Assembly: GCF_963853665.1 (NCBI RefSeq)
Contig: NZ_OY970459.1
Span: 3,100,001 to 3,164,000, forward strand
Reading direction: 5' to 3'
Origin: Mycobacterium decipiens
Lineage (GTDB): Bacteria; Actinomycetota; Actinomycetes; Mycobacteriales; Mycobacteriaceae
Length of the DNA stretch: 64,000 nt
In this document: in pieces, positions 18,093-30,105 of the stretch
Layout: each line of letters starts with the position of its first letter
How positions within the stretch are numbered: the first letter of the stretch is position 1
The notes under the pieces: generated by a model
What the model was told of the DNA's origin: nothing
Databases searched by the model: none
Seen by the model: the letters and a program-made list of their open reading frames with translations, nothing else
Position numbers and translations under genes: made by a program

Positions 18093-18497
18093 TTACTCGT
18101 CGAAGCGGCGCCGGAACCGATCTTCCATGCGGCTAGTGAATGAGCCCCCGGCTCCCTTGGTACGACGCTGGCGCGACGCTCCGGGTGCCGACCCGCCACG
18201 ATCTACCCTGCCGGACAATCGCGGACCGGTGATGGCGTACACCACACCACCGAACATCACCACAAAGCCCAAAACGCTGAGTATCGGGAAGCTCCCGATC
18301 ATCGTCGCTTTGAATGCCACGCCGGAAACCAGCATCCCCAAACCGATGACGAACAACGCCGCGCCCTGCAGACGCCGCCGAGCGGTGGGCGCGCGGAAGC
18401 CTCCGCCACGGACGCTCGACGCAAACTTGGGGTCCTCGGCGTAGAGAGCGCTCTCGATCTGATCGAGCATCCGCTGCTCATGATCGGAGAGTGGCAT
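18093..18497 (-). CDS. DUF3040 small membrane protein (Rv2169c ortholog)
   Basis: A 134-residue protein with the DUF3040 N-terminus (MPLSDHEQRMLDQIE). Two transmembrane helices follow (about 46-62 and 70-88), then a basic Gly/Arg-rich C-terminal tail. Function unknown; the family is widespread in actinobacteria. A strong ribosome-binding site (AAGGAGGG) precedes the ATG. It is divergent from the GNAT gene, with a 265-base shared upstream region. Confidence 0.92.
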   Translation of the reverse strand: MPLSDHEQRMLDQIESALYAEDPKFASSVRGGGFRAPTARRRLQGAALFVIGLGMLVSGVAFKATMIGSFPILSVLGFVVMFGGVVYAITGPRLSGRVDRGGSAPGASRQRRTKGAGGSFTSRMEDRFRRRFDE

Positions 18498-18762
18498 TCG
18501 TCCCTCCTTGCCGACAGACTGTCACGTAATACCGTTAACACGCGGATGCCCGTTGCGCGGGCAACTAACTCAGATGATACGAGGTCAATCTGCGCCGTAC
18601 CACTGGTTCGCAGGCGATTCTATCCCGGCCGCGCCGCCGCGCCGAGCTAGGCCGAAAGGCTCGCGCGGTACAACCCGCGTCCGGCCCCGGCCGCATCGTC
18701 GGCTTGTCCGATACTAGTGCGGAAGCACGCACCGATACATCACCTGAGGAGGACACCGCGAG

Positions 18763-19374
18763 TTGGCGATATTCCTCATCGATCTGCCGCCGAGCGATAT
18801 GGAGCGCCGCCTCGGCGACGCTCTGACAGTGTATGTCGACGCGATGCGTTATCCGAGGGGCACCGAGAATCAGCGCGCCGCAATGTGGCTGGAGCACATC
18901 CGGCGGCGCGGCTGGCAAGCGGTCGCGGCCGTAGAAGTAGCGGAAGCCGATCACGGCAGCAACGCTGCGCGTCCCTCGGCTGTCGAACTAAGTGACGCAC
19001 CAATGCTCGGAGTGGCCTACGGCTATCCGGGGGCACCCGGTCAGTGGTGGCAACAGCAGGTAGTGGTGGGCTTGCTACGCAGCGGCTCTCCGCCGCTGGA
19101 AATCGCTCGGCTGATGACCAGCTACTTCGAGTTGACCGAATTGCACATCCTTCCCCGCGCCCAGGGCCGTGGCCTCGGCGAGGCATTGGCCCGCCGACTG
19201 CTCGCCAGCCGTGACGAGGACCACGTCCTGCTCTCCACCCCGGAGAGCAACGGCGAGGACAATCGGGCATGGCGGTTGTACCGAAGGTTGGGATTCACGG
19301 ACATCATCCGCGGCTACCATTTCGCCGGTGACCCACGCGCATTCGCGATCTTGGGTCGCGCGCTACCGCTCTAG
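18763..19374 (+). CDS. GNAT-family N-acetyltransferase (Rv2170 ortholog)
   Basis: A 203-residue protein with the acetyl-CoA-binding motif of the GNAT fold near residue 130 (HILPRAQGRGLGEALARRLL). A typical C-terminal strand follows (AWRLYRRLGFTDIIRGYHF). The start is TTG at 18763, supported by GAGGAGG about ten bases upstream and by homology. Lysine acetylation of isocitrate lyase has been reported for the H37Rv protein, as I recall; the substrate here is not visible. lppM follows on the same strand after 55 bases. Confidence 0.9.
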   Translation: MAIFLIDLPPSDMERRLGDALTVYVDAMRYPRGTENQRAAMWLEHIRRRGWQAVAAVEVAEADHGSNAARPSAVELSDAPMLGVAYGYPGAPGQWWQQQVVVGLLRSGSPPLEIARLMTSYFELTELHILPRAQGRGLGEALARRLLASRDEDHVLLSTPESNGEDNRAWRLYRRLGFTDIIRGYHFAGDPRAFAILGRALPL

Positions 19375-19429
19375 CCCGCACACCCGACGGCTTGCCCAAG
19401 CGGCACACCCGGTCTGGCACGATGACCTG

Positions 19430-20155
19430 GTGCGCGCCAGCTCTCCCCCACTGCCAGCCCATCGATCCCGAGCGGCAAGGACCCGACGTCGCCGCATGCT
19501 GGCCATGGCGATGCTATTGATGCTGGTGCCCTTGGCTACCGGATGCCTGCGGGTCAGAGCCTCGATCACCATTTCACCGGATGACCTGGTGTCCGGGGAG
19601 ATCATCGCCGCGGCCAAACCGAAAAACAGCAAAGACAACGGTCCCCAGCTCGACGGCGATGTGCCGTTCAGCCAGAAGGTCGCGATCTCGAACTACGACA
19701 GCGACGGCTATGTGGGGTCGCAAGCGGTGTTTTCCGATTTGACGTTTGCCGAGCTGCCGCAGTTGGCCAACATGAACTCCGATGCGGCCGGGGTAAACCT
19801 GTCGCTACACCGAAACGGCAACATAGTGATCCTGGAAGGCCGGGCGGACCTAACGTCGGTAACTGATCCCGACGCCGATGTTGAGTTGACCGTCGCCTTC
19901 CCCGGAACGGTGACTTCCACCAATGGCGACCGCATCGAGCCCGAGGTGGTGCAGTGGAAGCTCAAACCCGGCGTCGTGAGCACCATGAGTGCGCAGGCCC
20001 GCTACACCGATCCCAACACCCGGTCGTTCACCGGGGCAGGCATTTGGTTGGGGATCGCCTCGTTCGCGGCCGCGGCCGTGGTGGCGGTGCTGGCGTGGAC
20101 TAGCCGGGACCGCTCCCCGCGTTTCACCGCTTCAAGCGATCCGCCAGCCGGCTAG
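19430..20155 (+). CDS. lppM: LppM, lipoprotein with C-terminal membrane anchor
   Basis: Predicted lipoprotein implicated in M. tuberculosis phagosome interaction. The N-terminus has a basic stretch (ARTRRRR), a hydrophobic core and the lipobox LATGC. A beta-rich extracellular domain follows, with one C-terminal transmembrane segment (IWLGIASFAAAAVVAVLAW). I use GTG 19430 because the signal peptide needs the Arg cluster upstream of the ATG at 19496. The exact start is uncertain. The stop shares bases with the stop of the convergent MetF-like gene (CTAG at 20152-20155). Confidence 0.9.
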   Translation: MRASSPPLPAHRSRAARTRRRRMLAMAMLLMLVPLATGCLRVRASITISPDDLVSGEIIAAAKPKNSKDNGPQLDGDVPFSQKVAISNYDSDGYVGSQAVFSDLTFAELPQLANMNSDAAGVNLSLHRNGNIVILEGRADLTSVTDPDADVELTVAFPGTVTSTNGDRIEPEVVQWKLKPGVVSTMSAQARYTDPNTRSFTGAGIWLGIASFAAAAVVAVLAWTSRDRSPRFTASSDPPAG

Positions 20156-21057
20156 TTCGGCCTGGCCGGCTCGGCGGGCGACCAGTAGGCAAGCATTTCC
20201 GCGAAGGTCTCGAAAGCCGCCCCCGAAACGCCATACGTAGCCTCCAGATGGATGCTCAGCGGAAAGCCCAGATCGGCGACGCCGTCCAGCACGCGCTTGT
20301 ACAGGTCGACCATGAGCCGGCGCTTGTGTGCAGGTTCGCTGCCGGCCAGCCTCTTCACGAACGCCTGCTCGTCGGCCACCGCAGCGTTGCCCGGGTCTTG
20401 GATCAGCCAGTTGATCAGGCCGATGCGGGTCTCGACCTTCGGGACAAATCCGAACGACAACAGAATCTCGGGCCGGTGTTCGGTGGTCTTGGCGAACTCG
20501 CGGAGGAAACCCACGATGGCGTCGGAATACAACAGCTGCGTCATGCCGTAGGTCGCGCCCTGCTTGCACTTGAAATTGAGCCGGCCCTGCTCGCCGTCTC
20601 GGGTCGGGATCACGATCACGCCGCGGTTAGCCACCAGCTGGCGATACAGCGACAGGGCATCCGTCGGCGCGACCCCGGAGCCCTCGCCGTCATTCATCGT
20701 GCGCGGTACGCCGACGAAAACGACGCCTTCCATGCCGGCATCGGACAGATCGACCAGCCGGCGGTGCAGGGATAACTCGTCCATGAACGCGGTCACCTGC
20801 GTACACAGGCCGGCGACCCCCGGCAACTCGGGTTTGATGATCGACCAGAAGTCGAGCACATCCAGCTTCGGCTCCATCGGAATGGGCCGATCTTCATCCT
20901 CGGCGATCATCCCCGGCATCATCACGTGGCGGATCCGGCCGGCGAGCCCGGAGGCAGCCGAGTACTGCACTACTTTGCGCGCATCTTCAATTGCCCGCTC
21001 CTTGCCACCGTCGATGTTCGGCGGCACCAGCTCAAGCGCGATCGTGTTGAGGGTCAC
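20152..21057 (-). CDS. MetF-like methylenetetrahydrofolate reductase family protein (Rv2172c ortholog)
   Basis: A 301-residue TIM-barrel protein resembling methylenetetrahydrofolate reductase, the enzyme that makes 5-methyl-THF for methionine synthesis. Recognisable segments include TLNTIALELVPP, GLCTQVTAF, FKCKQGATYGMTQLLY and ILLSFGFVPK. The H37Rv protein has, as I recall, been proposed as a non-canonical mycobacterial MTHFR. Start is GTG 21057, giving the H37Rv length; the frame extends further upstream without support. It converges on lppM with overlapping stops and diverges from idsA2. Confidence 0.88.
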   Translation of the reverse strand: MTLNTIALELVPPNIDGGKERAIEDARKVVQYSAASGLAGRIRHVMMPGMIAEDEDRPIPMEPKLDVLDFWSIIKPELPGVAGLCTQVTAFMDELSLHRRLVDLSDAGMEGVVFVGVPRTMNDGEGSGVAPTDALSLYRQLVANRGVIVIPTRDGEQGRLNFKCKQGATYGMTQLLYSDAIVGFLREFAKTTEHRPEILLSFGFVPKVETRIGLINWLIQDPGNAAVADEQAFVKRLAGSEPAHKRRLMVDLYKRVLDGVADLGFPLSIHLEATYGVSGAAFETFAEMLAYWSPAEPARPN

Positions 21058-21299
21058 ACGGCTCCTCTTCGTCAGACGAGTATTTTCTTGGCCGCTTGTG
21101 GGCGCCACGCCGCGCAAACCGTTGTGTTGGGCCTGGCGGGCCAGCCAACCCAGGTCACTGCAGACAGCATAGGCGCGAAATAGTCAGTTAGTCGAAGCAA
21201 CTTGTGCGGCTGCCGCGAGCCGCACCCGCCCGAATCATCGAAAGACGGCCACTCGCGGCGAGGCGGAATACACTGTCGGGCCATAGGTACGCCGAGTAA

Positions 21300-22412
<1,113 letters not shown>

Positions 22413-22415
22413 CCA

Positions 22416-23966
22416 ATGAGCATTCCGACCCACACCCCAGTACCCGACTCGGCAACAGCGAAAGGTTCTGTTATCCAACATCTTTCGCGGCTTTGGGCCT
22501 TCGCTACCGCCCCGCAGGGCGGACCGGCGCGGCAGGGTTTCGTCGGCGCGGTGCTGATCACCGCCGGCGGGCTGGGAGCCGGCAGCGTCCGGCAGCATGA
22601 CCCGCTACTGGAGTCGATTCACATGTCCTGGCTGCGCTTCGGCCACGGACTAGTGCTGTCGTCCATTCTGTTGTGGGCGGGCGTGGGTGTGATGTTGATT
22701 GCGTGGCTGGGGTTGGGCCGGCGTGTCGTCGCCGGCGAAGCCACAGAGTTCACCATGAGGGCGACCACCGCTATCTGGTTGGCGCCGCTACTGCTGTCGG
22801 TGCCCGTGTTTAGCCGGGACACCTATTCATATCTCGCCCAGGGTGCACTTCTGCGCGACGGTCTGGATCCTTACGCGGTAGGCCCGGTTGGCAATCCCAA
22901 TGCGCTCCTGGACGACGTAAGTCCGATCTGGACGATCACCACCGCACCCTACGGTCCGGCGTTCATCCTGGTCGCGAAGTTCGTGACGATAATCGTCGGC
23001 AATAACGTCGTCGCCGGAACCATGGTGTTGCGCCTGTGCATGCTGCCCGGTCTGGCGCTGCTGGTATGGGCCACTCCCCGCCTGGCCCACCATCTCCGCG
23101 CTGACGGCCCGACCGCGCTGTGGATCTGCGTGCTCAACCCACTGGTCCTCATCCACCTGATGGGCGGGGTGCACAACGAGATGCTGATGGTGGGCCTGAT
23201 GACCGCGGGTATCGCGCTGACCTTCCGGGGCCGCAATGTTGCGGGGATCATCCTGATCACGGTTGCGATCGCGGTGAAAGCCACCGCGGGAATCTCGTTG
23301 CCCTTCTTGGTCTGGGTTTGGATGCGCCATTTGCGGGAGCGCCGTGGGTACCGACCCGCCCAGGCGTTCCTCGCGGCCACCGCGATATCGCTGCTGATCT
23401 TCGTCGCGGTGTTCGCGGTGTTGTCTGCGGTGGCCGGCGTCGGCCTGGGCTGGCTGACCGCGCTGGCCGGTTCGGTGAAGATCATCAACTGGCTGACCGT
23501 GCCGACAGGGGCGGCCAACTTGATGCACGCACTGGGCAGCGGGTTCTTCACGGTCGACTTCTACACGCTGCTGAGGATCACCCGGCTCATCGGAATCGTG
23601 ATCATCGTGGTGTCACTGCCGCTGTTGTGGTGGCGGTTCCGGCGCGACGACCGGGCGGCGCTGACCGGCATCGCTTGGTCGATGCTAGTCGTGGTGTTGT
23701 TCGTACCCGCAGCCCTCCCCTGGTACTACTCCTGGCCACTGGCGATCGTTGCCCCATTGGCCCAGTCACGACGAGCGATCGCGGCCATCGCCGGGATCTC
23801 GACCTGGGTGATGGTGATCTTCAAACCCGATGGATCCCATGGGATGTATTCGTGGCTGCACTTCTGGATCGCCACCGCCTGCGCACTGACGGCCTGGTAT
23901 GCGCTGTACCGGGCTCCGGACCAGCGTGCTGAGAAAGCCGCAACACCCGCGGTCAGTACGCCATAG
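22416..23966 (+). CDS. mptA: MptA, alpha-1,6-mannosyltransferase of LM/LAM backbone
   Basis: Membrane GT-C glycosyltransferase that uses polyprenyl-phosphomannose to extend the alpha-1,6 mannan backbone of lipomannan and lipoarabinomannan on the outer face of the plasma membrane. It is 516 residues, matching H37Rv Rv2174, with about 12 transmembrane segments. The first extracytoplasmic loop contains an acidic motif (FSRDTYSYLAQGALLRDG), typical of GT-C catalytic aspartates. The ATG is 3 bases after the idsA2 stop, so the two are co-transcribed. Its 3' end overlaps the convergent Rv2175c-like gene by 14 bases. Confidence 0.95.
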   Translation: MSIPTHTPVPDSATAKGSVIQHLSRLWAFATAPQGGPARQGFVGAVLITAGGLGAGSVRQHDPLLESIHMSWLRFGHGLVLSSILLWAGVGVMLIAWLGLGRRVVAGEATEFTMRATTAIWLAPLLLSVPVFSRDTYSYLAQGALLRDGLDPYAVGPVGNPNALLDDVSPIWTITTAPYGPAFILVAKFVTIIVGNNVVAGTMVLRLCMLPGLALLVWATPRLAHHLRADGPTALWICVLNPLVLIHLMGGVHNEMLMVGLMTAGIALTFRGRNVAGIILITVAIAVKATAGISLPFLVWVWMRHLRERRGYRPAQAFLAATAISLLIFVAVFAVLSAVAGVGLGWLTALAGSVKIINWLTVPTGAANLMHALGSGFFTVDFYTLLRITRLIGIVIIVVSLPLLWWRFRRDDRAALTGIAWSMLVVVLFVPAALPWYYSWPLAIVAPLAQSRRAIAAIAGISTWVMVIFKPDGSHGMYSWLHFWIATACALTAWYALYRAPDQRAEKAATPAVSTP

Positions 23967-24387
23967 CCTGCGCCCGGCGCACCACCTCGCGAGCCTGGTG
24001 GGCATGCAAGGCGTCGACGGGGCGGGCGTTGCTGACGGCATCACGCGAGCCGTCGCGGGTGATGGTCAGCGACGGGTCGGGGGTGAACAGCCAACGCACG
24101 ATCTCTGTGTCGCGATAGCCGCCGTCGTGCAGGATGGTCAACAGTCCCGGCAGGCTTTTGACCACCTGACCGGAGGTGGTGAAGAAGACCTGAGGGATCA
24201 CCACACCACCAGCGCGCCGCACCGCGACCAGATGGCCTTCCCGCAGCTGCTGAGCTACCTTGCTGACCGGAACACCGAGCAGTTCGGCGACCCGGGACAG
24301 GTCGTAGATTGGTTCGTCGGGATCCAGAACATCGTCCCCGGCGGGAATGCTGCCCACTCGCGCAAGTGTAGAGGCTGGTGCGCGCAC
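23953..24387 (-). CDS. Helix-turn-helix DNA-binding protein, PknL substrate (Rv2175c ortholog)
   Basis: A 144-residue protein with a winged-helix/MerR-like N-terminal region (YDLSRVAELLGVPVSKVAQQ, then VRRAGGVVIPQVFF). The C-terminal Rv2175c-type domain has WLFTPDPSLTITRDG and GSRDAVSNARPVDALH. The H37Rv protein is a known PknL phosphorylation target whose DNA binding is reduced by phosphorylation. Start GTG 24387 is by homology; the frame continues upstream into pknL. It is divergent from pknL with 59 bases between start codons, so they probably share a control region. Confidence 0.9.
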   Translation of the reverse strand: MRAPASTLARVGSIPAGDDVLDPDEPIYDLSRVAELLGVPVSKVAQQLREGHLVAVRRAGGVVIPQVFFTTSGQVVKSLPGLLTILHDGGYRDTEIVRWLFTPDPSLTITRDGSRDAVSNARPVDALHAHQAREVVRRAQAMAY

Positions 24388-24446
24388 AGGTGTGGGCGTT
24401 GGCCTACGTTCTCCCACCCAATCGCAGCGCCACCTACGATGGGCCC

Positions 24447-25706
24447 GTGGTCGAAGCTGGATTGCCCGGCTCTCCCCGGCAAGCGAGTGGGGGAACGTCC
24501 CGATCGCACCCATTGGACAGCGGGTTGCTGGATGGCCGCTATCTGGTCCAGGGCAAAATCGCCAGCGGCGGTACCTCGACGGTCTACCGGGGCCTGGACG
24601 TCCGGCTCGACCGCCCCGTCGCGCTGAAGGTGATGGATTCGCGCTACGCGGGTGACCAGCAGTTTCTGACCCGCTTCCGCTTGGAGGCCCGCACCGTCGC
24701 CCGGCTAAAAAATCCCGGGTTGGTCGCGGTCTACGACCAGGGCCTAGATTCCCGGCACCCGTTCCTGGTGATGGAGCTCATCGAGGGCGGCACACTGCGC
24801 GAGCTGCTGGTGGAACGTGGTCCGATGCCCCCACATGCCGTGGTGGCGGTGCTTCGCCCGGTGCTGGGCGGGCTGGCGGCCGCGCACCGAGCCGGTCTGG
24901 TGCATCGCGATGTCAAGCCCGAGAACATCCTGATCTCCGACGACGGCGACGTCAAAATCGCCGACTTCGGGTTGGTCCGCGCCGTAGCCACCGCTTCAAT
25001 CACGTCCGCCAGCGTCATCCTGGGCACCGCGGCCTACCTGTCCCCTGAACAGGTCCGCGATGGAAACGCCGGTCCTCGAAGCGATGTCTACTCTGTCGGG
25101 ATTCTCACCTACGAGCTGCTGACCGGGCGCACACCGTTCACCGGCGACTCGGCCTTGTCGATCGCGTATCAACGGCTTGATGCTGATGTGCCGAGCGCCA
25201 GTGCTGTGATCGACGGTGTTCCTCCACAATTCGACGAGCTGGTGGCGTGCGCAACCGCCCGCGACCCCGCCCACCGATACGCAGATGCGATCGAGATGGG
25301 CGCAGATCTGGACGCGATCGCCGAGGAGCTAGACCTGCCGGAATTCCTGGTGCCGGCGCCACGCAACTCCGCCCAACACCGGTCAGCGGCCTTGCACCAC
25401 AGCCTGATGGCCCAGCAGCCGCGGCCGGGTACCAAACCAGTTCACCACCCCACTCGCCAATTGACTCTCGAACCCGGCGATTGGTCCGAGCGGGCGCGAC
25501 CGGCCCAGCCAGAGCTCGAATCGGACGAGTATCACCACGAGCCGATCTCAGGCCAATTCGCTGGTATCTCGATGGACGAATTCATCTGGGCACGCCAGCA
25601 CGCCCGCCGCATGGTGCTCATCTGGGTGGCGATCGTGCTGGCGGTCACGGGGCTGGTCGCGACCGCGGCCTGGACCGTCGGAAGCAATCTGAGTGGACTT
25701 CTTTGA
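24447..25706 (+). CDS. pknL: PknL, Ser/Thr protein kinase
   Basis: Membrane-anchored Hanks-type kinase that phosphorylates the divergent Rv2175c-type regulator. It is 419 residues from GTG 24447. It has a glycine loop variant (ASGGTSTVYRG), the ATP lysine in VALKVMD, catalytic HRDVKPENIL, DFGLVRA, YLSPEQ and RSDVYSVGIL. A Pro/His-rich juxtamembrane linker leads to one transmembrane helix (MVLIWVAIVLAVTGLVATAA), with almost no extracellular part, so there is no PASTA sensor. The N-terminus before the kinase domain is about 20 residues longer than recalled for H37Rv (399 residues). No transposase follows it, unlike H37Rv. Confidence 0.95.
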   Translation: MVEAGLPGSPRQASGGTSRSHPLDSGLLDGRYLVQGKIASGGTSTVYRGLDVRLDRPVALKVMDSRYAGDQQFLTRFRLEARTVARLKNPGLVAVYDQGLDSRHPFLVMELIEGGTLRELLVERGPMPPHAVVAVLRPVLGGLAAAHRAGLVHRDVKPENILISDDGDVKIADFGLVRAVATASITSASVILGTAAYLSPEQVRDGNAGPRSDVYSVGILTYELLTGRTPFTGDSALSIAYQRLDADVPSASAVIDGVPPQFDELVACATARDPAHRYADAIEMGADLDAIAEELDLPEFLVPAPRNSAQHRSAALHHSLMAQQPRPGTKPVHHPTRQLTLEPGDWSERARPAQPELESDEYHHEPISGQFAGISMDEFIWARQHARRMVLIWVAIVLAVTGLVATAAWTVGSNLSGLL

Positions 25707-25785
25707 TCGCGCAACGGATTTCGAGCGCCCATGGCCGGGACCGGACGCGGTCTCACCCTGGCGCTACGCTCGACGCGCCAAAGGT

Positions 25786-27261
<1,476 letters not shown>

Positions 27262-27765
27262 TCAGTGGGCGCCGCCGTCCGCATCGTCCACGGACGTGAT
27301 GAGCCGGAATCGACGCAGCTGATCCCGGGCGTCGACCAGTGCGTCGTGGGCGTCGCGCGGCCGCGGCGGCATTCGGGGGGATCCCCGGTCCTCCCACAAC
27401 TGCCGCAGTTCCCGGGTGAAACGGGGCACCGCGGGTGGCAAGGCAGTCATCGGGCCCCACAGCTGACACAACGCTACGTGGTCATAGGCCCCCACCCAGG
27501 CCCACAACTCGATCGGATCTTTGCCGTCGACCCTGAGGAACTCTTCCAGGCCAAGACGAATCTGCTGACGCGAGCGCCACAATTGCGAGGCGGGGGGCGG
27601 TAGCTTGGGCAGCACATGAGCGCGCACCCAGCTGCCAGCCCGCTCGGGATCGAATTCCGTGGACACCGCGTAATATTCGCGGCCGTCCTCGGCAACCACC
27701 CCGATCGAGATCAACTCGATGGTGCGCCCATCCTCGATGAATTCGGTGTCGTAGAAGTAGCGCAC
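27262..27765 (-). CDS. RNase AS-type 3'-5' exoribonuclease (Rv2179c ortholog)
   Basis: A 167-residue DEDD-type exonuclease of the RNase T superfamily. Acidic residues of the active site are visible in YFYDTEFIEDG near the N-terminus, AWVGAYDHVALC (about residue 92) and HDALVDARDQ (about residue 142). The H37Rv enzyme cuts adenylate-rich single-stranded RNA, as I recall. It starts with GTG 27765. It is on the same strand as aroG and the Rv2180c-like gene but 87 and 76 bases from them. Confidence 0.93.
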   Translation of the reverse strand: MRYFYDTEFIEDGRTIELISIGVVAEDGREYYAVSTEFDPERAGSWVRAHVLPKLPPPASQLWRSRQQIRLGLEEFLRVDGKDPIELWAWVGAYDHVALCQLWGPMTALPPAVPRFTRELRQLWEDRGSPRMPPRPRDAHDALVDARDQLRRFRLITSVDDADGGAH

Positions 27766-27841
27766 CGCCGCAGCCTAATGGGAATCGATCGGCGTGCCGT
27801 TGAGGGGCTGGTGTCCTAGGCAACCACCAGGCCGGGTCCGA

Positions 27842-28750
27842 TCAGGCCGAGCCGCCGACGAGAATGGACTCGCTTCCCTCCGGCGGTGGTGCCGGGCGCA
27901 CGTCCTGGTCGAGCTGTGCGTCGATCGCTCGCTCGTCGGGCATCCGCGGCGTACCGGCGATCGCGCACTGCAGCCACAGCTTGGCCCGCACCACCGGGCG
28001 GCGCCATCTCCGTTCCCGCTGAAGCGCACGGCGCATCCTGTCCGGTCGGCTGGTGTACCGCCAGCGGGCCCACGGAGCATGCGGACGCGATAGCCGGATG
28101 GCACCGACGACCAACAGCACGACGATGAACATACCGAGCAGACCGGTCCAGACCTTGCCCTTGAGCAACACCACCACCGCCAGCGGCAACGTCACTACCA
28201 ATCCTGAGACCAGCGTGGTCTGTAACACCACCCAATCGGTGCCCAACCGGACCGGCAGGAAGAACATCAGCGGGTGTAGGCCCATTATCAACAGTCCCGC
28301 AACGGCCACCGCTGCAAAGACGGCGTCCACGGACGTGCGTCCGTCTTCCTCCCAATAAACGTCGGACAGGTGCAGGATCAGTGCGTACTCGTCGAGCACC
28401 AAGGCGGCCCCGATTCCGAATAGAATCGCCGCGATGGTGAACTCGGGTTCTTGGCCGTCGATCGACAAGGTGACCAAGGTCAGCCCGGAGATCATCACCA
28501 GCACCACTCCGAACGCCACATGGTGGATGTGCACCGACCCGATGTGGATATTTCGCGGCTGCCACCACCTGGGCGGCCGGCCGGCGGCGGCGCGACGGCG
28601 AATAATGCGCACAAAAGTACGCGTGACAAAAAAGGTCAGGATGAAGGCGACCAAGCAGCACAACAGCGGCAGTCGGCCACGGTCGACGATATCGTGCTGC
28701 AGCCAGTGGAACACCCCAAAAAACCTACGCCCACCTTGCCGCCGCGCCAC
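27842..28750 (-). CDS. Integral membrane protein of unknown function (Rv2180c ortholog)
   Basis: A 302-residue multi-pass protein with about six to seven hydrophobic helices between residues 25 and 225. A His-rich loop ([16 protein letters not shown]) and an acidic membrane motif ([23 protein letters not shown]) may bind metal or cofactor; that is inference. The C-terminus is a basic cytoplasmic tail. It is divergent from the Rv2181-like mannosyltransferase (59 bases between starts). No catalytic assignment is made. Confidence 0.88.
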   Translation of the reverse strand: MARRQGGRRFFGVFHWLQHDIVDRGRLPLLCCLVAFILTFFVTRTFVRIIRRRAAAGRPPRWWQPRNIHIGSVHIHHVAFGVVLVMISGLTLVTLSIDGQEPEFTIAAILFGIGAALVLDEYALILHLSDVYWEEDGRTSVDAVFAAVAVAGLLIMGLHPLMFFLPVRLGTDWVVLQTTLVSGLVVTLPLAVVVLLKGKVWTGLLGMFIVVLLVVGAIRLSRPHAPWARWRYTSRPDRMRRALQRERRWRRPVVRAKLWLQCAIAGTPRMPDERAIDAQLDQDVRPAPPPEGSESILVGGSA

Positions 28751-28809
28751 GCGGCGCCGCGCTGCGCCACCATGCGGGCGTACGCCAAGCCATTAGGCTG
28801 TTCTGCGAC

Positions 28810-30105
28810 ATGAGTACATGGCGGGCGCCCGACGTGGGCAGTCGACTCGGGCGGATCTTGTTGTGGTGCCCGCTGTGGCTGCTGGCCGCCATGGCGCTGG
28901 GCTACGTTTCGTGGCGGTTGTTCGGGCACACGCCGTATCGCATCGATATCGACATCTATCAGATGGGCGCTCAGGCCTGGTTGGACGGGCGTCCGCTCTA
29001 CAGTGGCCCACATAGCGGCGAGGTGTCGTTCCACACACCTATCGGGCTGAACCTCCCATTCACCTATCCCCCGCTGGCGGCGGTGCTGTTCAGCCCGTTC
29101 GCCTGGTTGCAGATGCCGGCCGCCAGCGTCGCGATCACGCTGCTGACCCTGGTATTACTCGTCATCTCGACGACGGTTGTGCTGACTCGCCTCGACGTGT
29201 GGACGTCCTCGACCGTGGTGGCTGGGCCGGCCTGGTTGCGCAGGTTGTGGTTGGCCGTGATCATCGTGGCTCCGGCAACAATTTGGCTGGAGCCGATCAG
29301 CTCGAACTTCGCTTTCGGTCAGATCAACGTCGTGCTCATGACCCTGGTGATCCTCGATTGCTTCCCGCGCCGAACGCCCTGGCCACGTGGGCTGATGTTG
29401 GGGTTGGGGATAGCCCTCAAACTCACCCCGGCGGTGTTTCTGCTCTACTTCCTGCTGCGTCGGGACGGCCGAGCCACAATGACGGCATTGGCGTCGTTCG
29501 TGGTCGCCACGCTGCTCGGCTTCGCCCTGGCCTGGCGCGATTCGTGGGAGTACTGGACGCATACCCTCCGCCACACGGATCGGATCGGCGCCGCCGCCTT
29601 GAACACCGACCAGAACATCGCGGGGGCACTCGCACGGTTGGCGCTCGGCGAAGACGAACGCTTTCTGCTGTGGGTAGCCGGGTCCTTGCTCGTATTGGCA
29701 GCGACCATATGGGCGATGCGGCGAGTGTTGCGGGCCGGCGAGCCGACCCTGGCCGTGATCTGCGTCGCCCTCTTCGGGTTAATGGTTTCGCCGGTTTCGT
29801 GGTCACACCACTGGGTGTGGATGCTGCCGGCCGTGCTGGTGATCGGGCTACTGGGTTGGCGGCGCCGCAACGTCGCGCTGGCCGTGGTCAGCCTCACCGG
29901 GGTGGCGCTGATGAGGTGGACGCCGATCGACCTGCTTCCCCAACACCGGGAGACGACCGCGGTCTGGTGGCGTCAACTCGCGGGGATGTCCTATGTGTGG
30001 TGGGCGATTGCAGTCATCGTCGTTTCCGGACTCACCGTCACCGCCAGGATGACGCCGCAGCGCGCACCCACGCGCGGACTGGCCCCGCTATCGGTGGCCA
30101 GCTGA
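28810..30105 (+). CDS. Alpha-1,2-mannosyltransferase of LM/LAM (Rv2181 ortholog)
   Basis: GT-C (DUF2029/GT87-type) membrane enzyme that adds alpha-1,2-linked mannose branches and caps to lipomannan and lipoarabinomannan, acting outside the membrane with polyprenyl-phosphomannose. It is 431 residues with about ten transmembrane helices. The first loop carries [19 protein letters not shown], an Asp motif typical of the family, followed by [15 protein letters not shown]. It ends immediately before the stop of the convergent acyltransferase gene. Confidence 0.92.
   Translation: MSTWRAPDVGSRLGRILLWCPLWLLAAMALGYVSWRLFGHTPYRIDIDIYQMGAQAWLDGRPLYSGPHSGEVSFHTPIGLNLPFTYPPLAAVLFSPFAWLQMPAASVAITLLTLVLLVISTTVVLTRLDVWTSSTVVAGPAWLRRLWLAVIIVAPATIWLEPISSNFAFGQINVVLMTLVILDCFPRRTPWPRGLMLGLGIALKLTPAVFLLYFLLRRDGRATMTALASFVVATLLGFALAWRDSWEYWTHTLRHTDRIGAAALNTDQNIAGALARLALGEDERFLLWVAGSLLVLAATIWAMRRVLRAGEPTLAVICVALFGLMVSPVSWSHHWVWMLPAVLVIGLLGWRRRNVALAVVSLTGVALMRWTPIDLLPQHRETTAVWWRQLAGMSYVWWAIAVIVVSGLTVTARMTPQRAPTRGLAPLSVAS

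Noticed and set aside
17872..18444. 190-codon plus-strand frame
   Set aside because: Antisense to the DUF3040 gene with low-complexity basic composition.
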